A stretch of DNA of 64,000 nucleotides. It comes from Anisakis pegreffii (lineage: Eukaryota > Nematoda > Chromadorea > Rhabditida > Anisakidae). The notes beneath the pieces are model-generated. The model saw only the letters and a list, made by a program, of their open reading frames with translations. It was not told where the DNA came from and did not search any database. Of the stretch, positions 12,412-24,377 are shown piece after piece (position 1 is the stretch's first letter; each line of letters begins with the position of its first letter). A program made the position numbers and the translations under genes. Location: contig JAPYMA010000751.1 of assembly GCA_035041965.1 (NCBI GenBank), forward strand, positions 1-64,000. The letters are read 5' to 3'.

Positions 12412-13889
12412 AAATATTATTATCAATAAGTGGTTAATATGAGTATAATGAATATTATCAATTAATATCTGAATATAATTAATTTGAATATAATTCAACT
12501 CACCATATCTGCAGTCGTTTGTTAAGGTCAGTTCTCCGATTTGCTGTCAGAGAATTAAACATTATTTCTAGTAGGAATATGTTTAGGTATTTATCACCGA
12601 GAATTATTATGTTTTTAGTCAGTTATGAATAAACTAAAATATATTTTAGTGCATCGTTAATCTTATCAATATGTTTCAGGTGTAATTAATGGAATTTTAA
12701 TTATTAATAATTATATATCAACAACAATTAATAGTATATTAAAGATTAATAATTAAACATCAATAATAATTATATTAATGATTCATCAGTAGTTTTGGAT
12801 TATTAATTGATATAGTTTTATCAGTGATTTTATTATTGATATTGTGTTATTGAATAGTTATTGTAAAAATTGAGTTATCATGTGCACATGAGTAGGTATT
12901 GGTACTTTGTTGTTGTGTTGTTGAATAAATAAATGTTTATGAATTAAAAATGTTGATTGCTCATTTACTTAATTTAAAGTATTTTATACTTTATTATATA
13001 CCTTAAACACAACTCTCGATATGCGATGCTTGTCGGTGTTTACGAAGGGGCATTGGAGCCGATATTGAATTCGTATTTGACTGCGCTTAATTATACAAAG
13101 TATTCACGGCGACCAATCATTTACACGGTTGTGTTCAGTTGGCCTGCTCGGTGATTTTCGTGTAGCAGTGTAGTGCTATCGAAACTTTTCCAGTGCATTC
13201 AATTGATCGGTTTTGCTCTATTCACAGCAGTTTCTTCCCGTGAATTGTTCAACAACTCTTGTCATCCTTTCTTAAGCCCACTGCTAAAACTACAAAATGG
13301 AATGCTAATTGAAGAATACCTCTAATGTACGATCAACAGCAGCATTCAAAAAAATCGATCAAAGTTTACCCTCTTAGCTATGTCCTCTTCTTACGAGCAC
13401 TCAAGATCTGTATTGACAAACGCACGCATCATATCCTTTATCCAGAAAACCAGTTATCCATCCACCTTACATATATCTTCTCAATGAAATAAAACTCACT
13501 CATATCCTTCATTGTGTTATACTATCGTAACTAGTTCAACTCCAGCTTCAACTGCTGCTCACTTTAAATATATCTCCTTCTTGAATCAGTCAGTCATTGA
13601 TTAGTTAACATTCGCTTAGTTAATATCATAAGATTTCAGCAGAAAGTTTTCATTGTTCATAAAACTATGTTCGAAACTTCTTCTGTACGACAGATCCGTG
13701 TTGCGAATGATTTTGTAATGAATTAATTGAGTTTTACTTTAATGAGTGCTTTTTCTATAATGTATATTCATTTTGCATATAGATCACTTTGTATTGAGTG
13801 TTATAATGGAATGTTGCAAATATTTATTCGACGCTTTATCAAAATAGCGATTCGATGAAAATGAACGAATAGACGTGGTTGCAGTGGCG
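12412..13889. other. intergenic region with two repeat fragments
   Basis: AT-rich. The segment 13,070-13,150 matches the start of the short repeat family seen at 34,205-34,415 ('atttgactgc...aaagtattcacg...ttggcctgctcg'). It is fused directly to 13,147-13,212, an inverted copy of 5,985-6,045 from the foldback element. The last ~150 bases probably include the troponin promoter and 5' UTR, with a candidate splice acceptor 'gttgcag' ending at 13,884. Confidence 0.6.
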
Positions 13890-15615
13890 ATGGATTTCGA
13901 GTGTGGTTTTGAGGAGTACGAAAATGACTATAAGAGCAATGGCTTGGACGATTCTCGAGCAATCGACGAAGATTTGTGTCCTGAGGCAACAGAGATTCTG
14001 AGACGAGAACTGTCTGGTGGTGCACAAGGCGAAGAAGAGGACGATGCTGATGTTAGTTGTTGCTTGTATTGAAGCACGAATGGAAACTTGATAAAATTTT
14101 GATTAGAACTCATCAAGAGGAATGAGAAGATGAATAATTCTGACTACTCATATAACTCGTTATACAGACCAAAAAAGCAGCAGCTGAACGTGAGCGTAAG
14201 AAGGCTGAAGTACGACGTCGTTTGGAGGAAGCTGGCCGTGCTAAAAAGGCTAAAAAAGGTTTCCTGACACCAGAACGTAAGAAGAAACTTCGTGTAAGTT
14301 GTTATCGTCAGAAACTTACACAGCTGCTAGATTGGCATTATGAAATTCACTGCGCGATCATCTTTTCTTGATATATCGCTTGTACCACCCTATTCTAGTC
14401 CCCTTCCCCCCGTTTCCAGACAGAAATAAATCTGAAATGTGCAACTCGACGAGTCCGTCGGCATCGAATGAGCAATTCCTTTCAATCCCAAATCGAGATC
14501 GAATACCTGAAATGTATCAATCAGCTCATTGCTGACGAGTTAATGTTTGATTGAACTGCAACTGAATGCATGTTTGCTTATTAAGAAACTGCTGATGATG
14601 AAAGCAGCTGAGGATTTGAAACAACAGCAAATGCTACGTGAACAAGAACGACAACGCATTCTACAAGAACGTATCATACCACTGCCCGATCTCGATACGG
14701 CTGAAGATGGTCGGTCTCATATAATTGCAAAACTCACTCATATCAAATTTGATATTTATTGATGGGATAGGAAAGGAATTACATCGAAATTCTATTAGAG
14801 ACAAGCAAAATTTTAGTGCATATTTGAAGTGAAAACACTCAAATAATGACTAGTTAAACAAATTAAACGTTTCATATCATCATCCGAGGCAGGCTTCTTT
14901 GTGTTTCTGTTGCAGTTTTCATAAACTATTCAGTTCTGATCTGTCATTTTGCTAGTTTTCATCGGAACTGACTGATCAAAGCTGATGTCATTATGAAATG
15001 ATCATATCGATGATTATATCAAATTATCACTCACCTCATATCATACAGATGAACTTGAGCAAATCGCAAAAAATATGGTCGCAAGACTGATGGAACTGGA
15101 AAGTGAGCATTACGATATCAATTATACGGTGCGTCAGAAAGATTTCGAAATCAACGAGTTGACGATTGCTGTTAACGATCTACGTGGCAAATTGTATCGT
15201 TTTAATCATCGTTCTTATCTTCCTAGAAGTTTTATAAGTTTACTTTGATAAAATTAAACTTTTTCAGTGTGAAGCCAACGCTTAAAAAGGTCTCGAAGAC
15301 TGACAGCAGGTATGTAAATTAGATCGAATCAGTCTTATATTCATTGCATAGTGTGCACATAATTTATGATGTTTATTGCAGTAATAATGAGAATATTAAT
15401 AAGATTACAAATCTGTTGTAGATTTGATAAGCTGAAGAAGAAGGATCAGAATAAAGTTGACTTCAGAACGAATCTTAAGAATATTGACACGAAGAAATTC
15501 GCCCTTGAAGAGGTAACTGATAAAATTATTAATAACAATAATGAGAGTAAGTAAAAAATGATAGCTGTTCGTTTTGCAGGAGAAAGAAAAAAGTAAAGCG
15601 GAATGGTCAAAATAA
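13890..15615 (+). CDS. troponin I
   Basis: Inhibitory subunit of the muscle troponin complex. It holds actin-tropomyosin off when calcium is low and binds troponins C and T on the thin filament. Seven exons keep one frame: 13890-14051, 14168-14293, 14586-14709, 15049-15193, 15268-15309, 15422-15512 and 15580-15615, giving 241 aa. After an acidic N-terminal extension come the family signatures [47 protein letters not shown] (troponin C/T-binding helix), [15 protein letters not shown] and [10 protein letters not shown] (inhibitory region), ending in AEWSK. Nematode troponin I often has a long Glu-rich C-terminal tail, which is absent here. The start is the first ATG after the acceptor 'gttgcag'. 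C. elegans has several paralogues (unc-27, tni genes); I cannot say which this matches. An upstream in-frame GTG at 13875 is not needed. Confidence 0.93.
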
Positions 15616-17009
15616 TTCAGTGCGGAGATTGAGTCTGCCAGAATTTTTGCAGTTATTTCGATGCGATGAAGTGAACGTATTTGCTCTCGACTCAGTTCAC
15701 TTCATTCATATAATTATTATTTCAGAATTGATTTCGTCAATAATTGAATAATAATTTCACATTTATCATTTCAATTTCTGTCATAACAACGAATAAATTT
15801 GCATCAGTGTTAGTTGTTACAGTTGCTTACTTATCATAATAAGTTTTGTTCGTTTGCATTTATTCACGATCAGTTATATTATAAGTGTTATCATTATCAT
15901 TACTTTCACTAGATGATCCATCCGGATAACTGAAGGATTTCCGGATAATCTCATTTTTCCAGCCTTAATGTACCTTTTCTTAAAACTCACATATTTTCCA
16001 TAAATTATATTCGTTGTTCAGTTCATATATAATAATTTCATCAATAGTATTAATAATAATAATAATAACAATAATGATAATAATAATAATGGTGTATTTG
16101 AACTAAACCTTAACAGCAGGTGTATAAACAAGCAAGCACAACAATGATCTGCCATCACATTACCAATTTCACGACTTTAGTTTGATTTCGATACCCATCC
16201 AAATAAAACTCGATCAATCATCACTATATTATTACAGTTATGTGCATTATCGGGCTCAGGCTCACACGAAACCATCGAAACAGTTTGCTTGACATGCACA
16301 CGGCTTATTCGGCTGCAGCATTCGTTTCGTAGATGTATATCTGAATCCAGTTACGAAGCTCAACCTCAGTCCAGGCTCGAATCTAGTGCCTGGTAATATC
16401 CCCTTCTTGTTGTTAATCATGGTCGCTGTCAGTTATGAACAAAATGAAACGATTTAATGTGATCAATAGAAGCGATTGCATGTTATCCTTGCGGATGGAT
16501 CACTAAGCCGCAATACGTTTGAATGGCACTTGTAAGCATGCATGTACAGTCCCTTAGCTGTGCAAATATTAATGCCTGATAGATGACTGCATGCATCATC
16601 ACAATGACGATAATAAAATCAGATAAAGCACATTCAATCTAAATACAGTTAAGTCAATATATTGGCTATTCCATAGGTGTACAATATTTACATTTGTGTA
16701 CGGATTATGATAGGTTTTGCGAGATAGATTCAGTTGGTTGGATGGATATATGTCGTCTATATTATAGCCTTATGTCGTCCAATCAGATAGATATACTTTC
16801 ATGAAGCATACACAATTTGTTCATTGCGTTCGTCATGTTCAATTCAGTTCGGCTACTCAACTTCAGTGCTTATATTATTGCTACTGAGAGCATTGCTGCT
16901 ATCACCTGTCATTATTATTATTGTTGGACAAGTCTGAAACCGTCTTCTGATGTCCTATTCATTTATATTACATGAAAGCATCAGTATGAATGATCAAAGA
17001 GTGAAATCA
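15616..17009. other. troponin I 3' flank and intergenic sequence
   Basis: Contains an AATAAA at about 15,790, a plausible polyadenylation signal, and simple AAT/TAA runs near 16,050-16,090. No coding sequence recognised. Confidence 0.5.
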
Positions 17010-17085
17010 GGCTAAGTAGTAGAGCCGCAGGTAAAATTAGCGTGTTTTCTTTGAACTTACCTGTTCCCTACTGCTTAATATGGCA
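17010..17085 (+). ncRNA. mir-252-like: microRNA hairpin, mir-252 family (copy 1)
   Basis: The 5' arm from 17012 contains TAAGTAGTAGAGCCGCAGGT, one base different from the miR-252 core (TAGTAGTGCC becomes TAGTAGAGCC). The 3' arm (about 17056-17082, 'acttacctgttccctactgc' then 'ttaatatggc') folds back on it with few mismatches around a ~20-nt loop. This is the stem-loop size and 5p location expected for miR-252. The seed AAGTAG shared by fly and worm miR-252 is intact. Identification rests on recalled miR-252 sequences, not on a search. Confidence 0.85.
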
Positions 17086-17271
17086 TCACTCAATCGAGAA
17101 ACATTATTCATGCAATCATGCTCACATAATATCATTTCCACTTGAGTCATTCAGTCATTTGCTCTTGCTCACGAGCTCTGTTTCGATTGGAAATTCATTT
17201 GAGGTGAGATCAACTAAGATAGCCAGCTTATGTGAATGCTTTCATTTGAAATAGCCATAAATAAGGTTGAC

Positions 17272-17342
17272 ACCAAGCTAAGTAGTAGTGCCGCAGGTGA
17301 ATGGTTTATTCAAATTACCTGCACTCTGCTGCTTAACTTGGA
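17272..17342 (+). ncRNA. mir-252: microRNA hairpin, mir-252 family (copy 2, canonical)
   Basis: The 5' arm from 17278 contains TAAGTAGTAGTGCCGCAGGT, which matches the C. elegans miR-252-5p core as I know it. The 3' arm (about 17314-17340) contains ATTACCTGCACTCTGCTGCT and pairs with it across a short AT-rich loop. The hairpin lies about 190 bp after copy 1 on the same strand, so both probably come from one primary transcript. C. elegans has a related neighbouring pair, mir-251 and mir-252. Confidence 0.92.
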
Positions 17343-20256
17343 TTCATCCGTGCATCCATCCATGCTCACATCTGGCTACCATCAAAGTGACACATTATTG
17401 AGTTTGTTTGTGTTCTATTCGTGATTATTCATTGAATTAATTTAAATACCATTCAAATTCAATTGCTCTTTCTGCTTATCAACTGTGTTCTACATTCACA
17501 TGGTGCTCATTATTATTCACATTGTGCTCGTTTTGTTTCTTATAATTTCATAGAATACTTTCATTTGTTAATTTTAATTACGATTTACACTGCCTGCTTA
17601 AAGTGTGATGTGATCCATAAATTTTATTGTTTTAAACAGACCTTCTTGGTGGGTGGTCTGCCTTAAATATAGAGACTACTGGCTTGTTATTATCTGTTTG
17701 TGATGGATAGATAAACGTGTGGTGGTTGATCGGCGGGAGTAACGGCTTGAATTTGAAGTGAAGTTCGTGTTGATAGATCGTCAGGAAGAGTAAAGAAGTG
17801 ACGTGAGGACGGTGTTTGAAATGATGTTTGAAATGGCACTAAACAACTTCCTGCTCTCTCTTATCATAAATCTATTTGAATTGTTAAACTTTATTTTGAA
17901 CTTTGCTCGCAGATATCTATCTATCTAATTTTCAGATGTTTGGTGTTTAACATTTAACGTTGTATATAAAAGATTAGCTATGAATTTGATTGTTCATTTC
18001 TTTTATTTATTCTTATAGTTGAAGTTATTGTTGTGGTATTTGCCTTCTGCATTGAGTTATTTATTTGAATTTAGTGTTGAGAATGATACTGCATTAGTTT
18101 TGTATTGTTGTTAAATATTTGTTAGTTGTGAATTTATTTATTGTAAAAATATCGATAGCATTTGTTTTGTGTTGTTCGTTTTTATATTGTTTACAGAAGT
18201 ATAAACTTGAATGCTGTCAACATCGCTCTTATCAGTCACATACCACAATCGTTGTGATATTGGCTGTGATAACGATGCATGCACGGACTTTGTCCTGTGC
18301 ACTGTACATTGTTTACTGAGTTGATGTTGCTTGTGTTGTTTTACTTTATTATCTGCATCACTTTTTACGCAGTGTATGCTCAATAAAAATATTTAGCATT
18401 ATTATTATTATTATTACTGTTATTGTTATTATCAGTATTATTTGTATGAGTATGAGTATTAGAGCAAGTATGAGTTACTGTTATTATTATTATTATTGTA
18501 TGATAAAAACTTAATCACTGATAGAATTGAAAGTTGATCATGAGTTATGTGACACTTTTGTTGGTTTCACAACAACATGATGAATACTTTTTTTCAGTTA
18601 AAATGTAACATTGTAATGTTTGCTATGATTTCTTCAAGAGACTTGTTTCGACAGACACAAAATCACGCCATTTGATGAGGTATTCGATTGGATTCCGATT
18701 TTGACGAGTGTACTCTCGTCACTACATTCATAATTTAGAGTTGGTAAAGGTTCAGCATTATAATAGTAATAATAATTACGATAGCTATATGGCATAAGTG
18801 TAGTGAGACGGCTGAAATGTTAGTTGATAAGATAGCATGATCATGATCATACGATAGCGAAGGCGCACAGCATGATCGTTCTTGAGCCATTCCAGTTTTG
18901 AACAAAGAATTCGATAGACGACAATCTGAGTTTTAGTTAGTTCTGCATTGGACTAGATCAGCTCTATTGTTTCGCTTGATTAAATTATGTTATATACGAC
19001 TTACGCTTTGCTTTCAGTTGAAGTGATTTGACTGATGATAAGTTGCGTTTGGATGATGCTTAGTTAAAGCAGAATTATTTTTTGACATATACCCTGCTGA
19101 TGAATGTTTGGTACCCGATTTGTACGGCGGGAATGACATAATACACATTTGTTATTGTATTATAAATTATATGATATCATAGGTATGCCGTCGTATGATA
19201 TTATCCATAAACAATGATAGTGATGAGTGATAGACGGCGGGGTTAAGATTGTTCTATGGTTTGAGATGTGATTAAGGATCGATAGATGCCCTCGAGATTG
19301 CTGGAAGGATGGATGGATATATAGTTATTTATATGGAGTGTGTGATGGCATATGAGTATATAGTAAAGAAGTATATGTGCTGTGTGGTGTACATTTCGAA
19401 ATTACGAACGGCAGTGAGTGAGGCGGAAGGAGAGTTTTGCTGTTGCTGTCGTGTCTAGTTGAATGTGCCGGTCACGTTCAAGGCAACGGCGAGTCATAAG
19501 GTGACTCACGTGATATTTCAACATTGCATTGCTTTTTTTGTTTTTGTTATTATTATAATTTATATTGGTATCTTAAGCAGTGCTACTCTCTATGCATTCA
19601 CTTATCCAAGGATAGGCGGATAAGTAGGCAATGTGACAGCAGCGGATAAGATGACGGCGTTTTCCTATTCGAAGTGATTGAAAGTTTTAAACGATGTGCA
19701 GTCTTATATGATCATCTGAATCGTTTAAAAATGAACGACGAGCATATGAGAGCATAATTATTATTACTATTGTTACTGTTATTATTAGTAGCGGTTGAGG
19801 TAGGCACGTTGGTTTACTGCTTATCGTTCAGATAAATTTATGAATAAGCAAAGTTTGCAGATCGTTTTCAGTTTATGATTATTGCCGTGTTAATGTGATT
19901 ATTGCCCTCCGATGTATCGCCGCCATTATCATTGATATTGTTATCAGTTTAATATTCAATGCGTATAGATGAGTAGATTGAGCGTGTTCGGTCGGGTTGT
20001 GTTGTGAAGCAAATGCATTCGAATGCTTCCGTAAGTAATCTCAATTTTAGGTGTTGAAAATTCCAAAAAAAGAGAAGAAAATATAAATAAATTTATTTCT
20101 ACGAACGACTATCGAAACAGAAAAATAAACTTGGTGTGAATTATTTTCTGTCGCAATCGGACGGGAAAGAACCTGAAGATTTATTCTTTCTGACACAAGA
20201 AGACATCAATTAATTCATCAATCAAAAATCAAAAAAACAAAAAATAAGAACCGGCA
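17343..20256. other. intergenic: mir-252 downstream flank and PAQR upstream region
   Basis: No protein gene recognised. It holds ATT/TTA microsatellite tracts (about 18,395-18,500 and 19,755-19,790), an imperfect short hairpin at 18,221-18,277, and the putative promoter/5' UTR of the PAQR gene. Several small frames here have no coding character. Confidence 0.5.
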
Positions 20257-23200
20257 ATGGACAATATTAACAATACTACTGATGCAAATTCGAACAGCAA
20301 CGGTGAAACAAATGTTGTGTCATCAGCATCGAATGCTGCATCTAAGTCATCGGCAGTGTCTTCGGATTCACCACAGACCGATCGTGCCACGGGTATGATA
20401 ATTACTACGTCTTGATCTTCTAATGAAATACTACTCAGTCACCTAGCTCAGGTGTATACATCCGTGTCAGTTCAGTTTAGAAATTAATTTGGAACATAGG
20501 CTGCTGTGTATTTACCCTTCTCACCCCCGTAATCAAGTGCATGCAGCTAGACCCCCGTATGGCTAAGAGATTCATGCAGAGTTTACGATGAAGTTGAAGT
20601 TATTTGTTTCAAAAAAATGTCATATATTAGATAAGAAGATTGATAAGAATGAGAAGACGGCTGATAGAGCTGTTGATAACGTGGAAAATGTTGATAATAT
20701 TGCAGATAAATGTGATTTTTGTTTAGTTGAGACGATTATGACTAAAAGAAATGTAGAGTTTTGCAGGTGTTTATTTTTGTATTCGTTCCTCTGATTGATC
20801 ACATTCAGGTTTCAAGGCCAACTTCAGTAACCTCTGCTAGGTTTTATAAGATGTACGCATTAGCTAGTAAACATTGAAAATCCTACGAAGCAGAATAAAA
20901 ATGGCTGATGCTAGTGCTGGTGCTTGTGTAGATGATTGAAATGATTTATAATTAGTTGCAGGTGAAGTGATTGGTGCAAAAGATGAAGAGGATGAGGAGT
21001 ACTTCTTGAATGAAGAATTTGATGAGAAGGAATCAGATGAGGACGAAACACAGAAAGGCAGTGATAGTGATGGTATTGGGGATGCGAACGAGGCGTTGCA
21101 AGAGGCTCGTCAAATATTGACCGAAGGACGTGCACGTGAGAATCCCTTCGAGAAGGTTTTAGAAGAGTCAACGACTGTTCAGGTTGTATTTTGTTATTAT
21201 TCAATGTATCAGTCATCTAAGAGCGAAGCTGCATTTACCGTCTTAAATGCAATGAATATATGTGAGAAGATGTATTTTAGGTGCTGAAAGTGGGAAGTTA
21301 TTGTGATCCGATAGAAGTGTTGGTGAGTAGAAGTACAGTGACATCACAGCCAAATACCGATGATGAAGAGGAAGAGCACGAGAGGACGGCTTTAATTTCG
21401 GGTGGGTTTGTGTTATGGGTGATGCTTTGTGTTGTGAAGCAAAAGCAGCAAATCCGATGACTTGAAATTAATTATTTTTTACAGCAAAATCACCGTTCTA
21501 TGGAATAGTGGAAGCGCCAGCCGAGTTATACCATCGCTTTTCACGTTCACGAACGAACACCTACTCTCAAGCGATCACACCAACCCAGCAACGCCAGCCT
21601 CATCACACTTGCTGTAAACACACTCATCGAAGGACGAGTAGTTACGATGAATCCATACAGCAACAGCATCAGCCAGCCACTAAGAATACTACCGTGAAAT
21701 ACCGTCGAAAACGTGGCGATAGCTGGAGACCTTCTGCCGGAGATGCGGGATCGGAGGATGATGCTGAACTCGAGGTTTGTTTTTATTATTATCGTGAAAT
21801 GAGTTTAGTAGATATGATATATGAAGCATGATATATAAGAATTTAGTGGATATGAAGAATTTTGTGATGATATATCAACAAGATGAAGTGCGTAGATATG
21901 GTTTTGAATAAGATTTTCATAAGACAATTATTGATATAATAGGTGAAAGTGGAGCATATGTGTGTTGATGAAGAGGGCGAACATCTGGTGAAGAAGACTT
22001 GGGAGGCGAAATGGCGAGTGCAGAAGTACGAGTATCTGCCGGGGTGGTTACAGGATAATGAGTATTTGAGACATGGACATCGACCTCCTTTGCCGAGCTT
22101 TGCTGAGTGCTTCAGGAGCATTCTCTCGTTGCACACTGAAACGGGCAATATTTGGACACACCTAATTGGTGGGTAGTATTATTATTATTATTATTTAGGG
22201 TTGCCTTTGTGTTATCACACCAGTATGACAGTGTTGCTTGGATGACATCGGTGGTGGCGCGTAGCTGAGGTATTAACGATCAATTGATTGATCGATTGAT
22301 GTGTCTTGATCTGATTATAAGTTGGATCAGTGATCTTGGATGACGACTAGTCTCCATTGCATGGCAATAATTTTGACTGCATTTGTTAATGAAGAAATGT
22401 TCAAGGATGTGTTGCGTTCGCGTTGTTGGCCACATGGTTCTTGACACGACCCGACACGCACATCAAATTTCAAGAGAAGATCGTGTTTTCGTTCTTTTTT
22501 GCGGGCGCGATTCTGTGCTTAGGGGCATCGTTCGCCTTTCATACGGTGTGTTGTCATTCGGTTGCTGTGGTGCGCATCTTCTGCAAGTTAGTTTATTATT
22601 ATGATTGCTTTGTGCTTTGCTTATTAATGTGTTGAATTCAGACTGGATTATATGGGTATATCACTGTTGATTATCGGTTCGTTCATTCCGTGGGTGTATT
22701 ATGGGTTTTATTGTCGACGTGAACCAAAAATCACGTATATAGCGATGGTGAGTGTGCTGGGTTCTGGAGGGGTGGTGGTCTCGTTGTGGGATAAGTTCAG
22801 CGAGTCGAGATTCAGACCGCTCAGAGCTGGTGTATTCGTAGCGATGGGGCTGAGTGGTTGGTGATTTTGTTTGCTTATTATTATTGTTATTATTGTTATT
22901 TTTATTATTATTGTTTTAATAAAAGGTTGGTAAAAAATGAAGGATTTTAAGGAGTGATACCGACGATTCATTTTATGATAACTGACGGTTTAAAGCCGCT
23001 GTTCGCTGAGGCAGCATTTCACTGGCTCCTATTAATGGCTACGCTCTATATTGTTGGTGCAGTTCTGTATGCCACCCGCACGCCGGAACGTTTTTTCCCG
23101 GGGAAGTGCGATATTTGGGTAAGTAAGTCTTTGTTTGGTTTGGGTAACTTGTGGGTATTTGTTATTTTATGAGAAGGATCTGACAATCGTCAATACTATT

Positions 23201-23391
23201 AATGATAACATAATATAATTTAGTTCCAATCACATCAGTTGTTCCATGTGTGTGTGGTGGCAGCAGCATTCGTGCATTACTACGGCATAAGTCAAATGGC
23301 GATGCATCGTCTAACGTCACCGTGTCCAATGGACAGTGCCTTTCATAGCATGGTGGAGGGAGTGGTGAAGACTGTGCATGATTCACTTTAA
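20257..23391 (+). CDS. adiponectin-receptor family membrane protein (PAQR)
   Basis: Seven-transmembrane protein of the AdipoR/PAQR family (C. elegans PAQR-1/PAQR-2), which maintains membrane-lipid fluidity and has a zinc site linked to ceramidase activity. Nine exons: 20257-20392, 20962-21182, 21281-21401, 21485-21774, 21943-22168, 22406-22586, 22642-22856, 22952-23118, 23224-23391 (574 aa). Residues 1-~255 are a hydrophilic, acidic, Ser-rich cytosolic tail. The family core starts at about 280 (WRVQKYEYLPGWLQDNEYLR). Zinc ligands are in place: His377 (FAFHTV), Asp394 (KLDYMG), His523 and His527 (QSHQLFH). The spacings 377-394 (17) and 394-523 (129) equal those of human AdipoR1 His191/Asp208/His337. 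RTPERFFPGKCDIW is also typical. The long N-terminus favours a PAQR-2-like assignment, which is inference. Confidence 0.95.
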
Positions 23392-24377
23392 TTGGTCTCA
23401 TTTAGTGACTGTGTTCTGTTGCTTTTTATCAGTCTCTTTGCTAGTTTTATCACATTAATCGTTTTAGTGACAAACTCAAGTGGTTTTCTTTGTAATTATG
23501 TTACCTCATACACTATCAATAATGTTTATTATCATATATTTTTTTCTGCTTTTCATAGGCATTCTTTCAAATTTTAATTCAGTTACAATTTATTGTAGTT
23601 CGTGACTTCTCTGTGCCAGTTCTCATCCGAGTTACGAATATATCTTCTTATAATAATAATAATAATAATAATGACAATAATAATAGTAATAGTAAGGAAT
23701 TATAATAGTAGTAAGTTGAAAAATTATGACAGGTGTGCGTGACAGTGGTTTTGTTTTATTTTATTCAATATTTATTATCTACGAAGTGAAGTGTTATTGT
23801 ACTTTTACTGTTGTCATTGTTATTATTAATGTATTATTGATTATTATTATTATTATTGTTATAATTGTTTTATTATGAACTGATGATATTCACATTTTGA
23901 ACGTATTTCTATGATCTGGTCTATGATCTAGTAGAGTGTTCACTGATATCATTTCATATTCGATTATTGCAGTTGAGTGCAAGTAATGAATTTTGATATG
24001 GATCGATTGCGGGGTTATTTATTGAATACGAAATGAAATGTTTGTATAAATTATACATAAGTATAAATATCTGTTCATCAAACGCAATTGATTCGAGTGG
24101 TTTGAAGGCACGCGACAGTATGGTCGATTCGCCAAAACATTTGGCGGTTTTGGTGTTGCGGTGGAATCGGCGATCGATTCGACGGTTTCGACGGTTTCAT
24201 CGAATACGCAACTGATTCGACGGTGTGGGAGTAGACGAGGCTTGAATGTCAAGCAGCATCCAGTCTGTAGTAAATGCAACTTTAAAATTCACGTCGTTTC
24301 AGCGTTTTTGCGTTGAGTGGTCATGTTGCATGATTGATGTGGATGAGTGCTAATAGTTGTGATTAGTTTCGATTAAT
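23392..24377. other. intergenic, no gene seen
   Basis: AT-rich, with (TAA)n/(TTA)n tracts at about 23,650-23,700 and 23,820-23,870. A small cluster of 'gattcgacgg/tttcgacgg' repeats sits near 24,165-24,225 just before the next gene. Confidence 0.5.
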
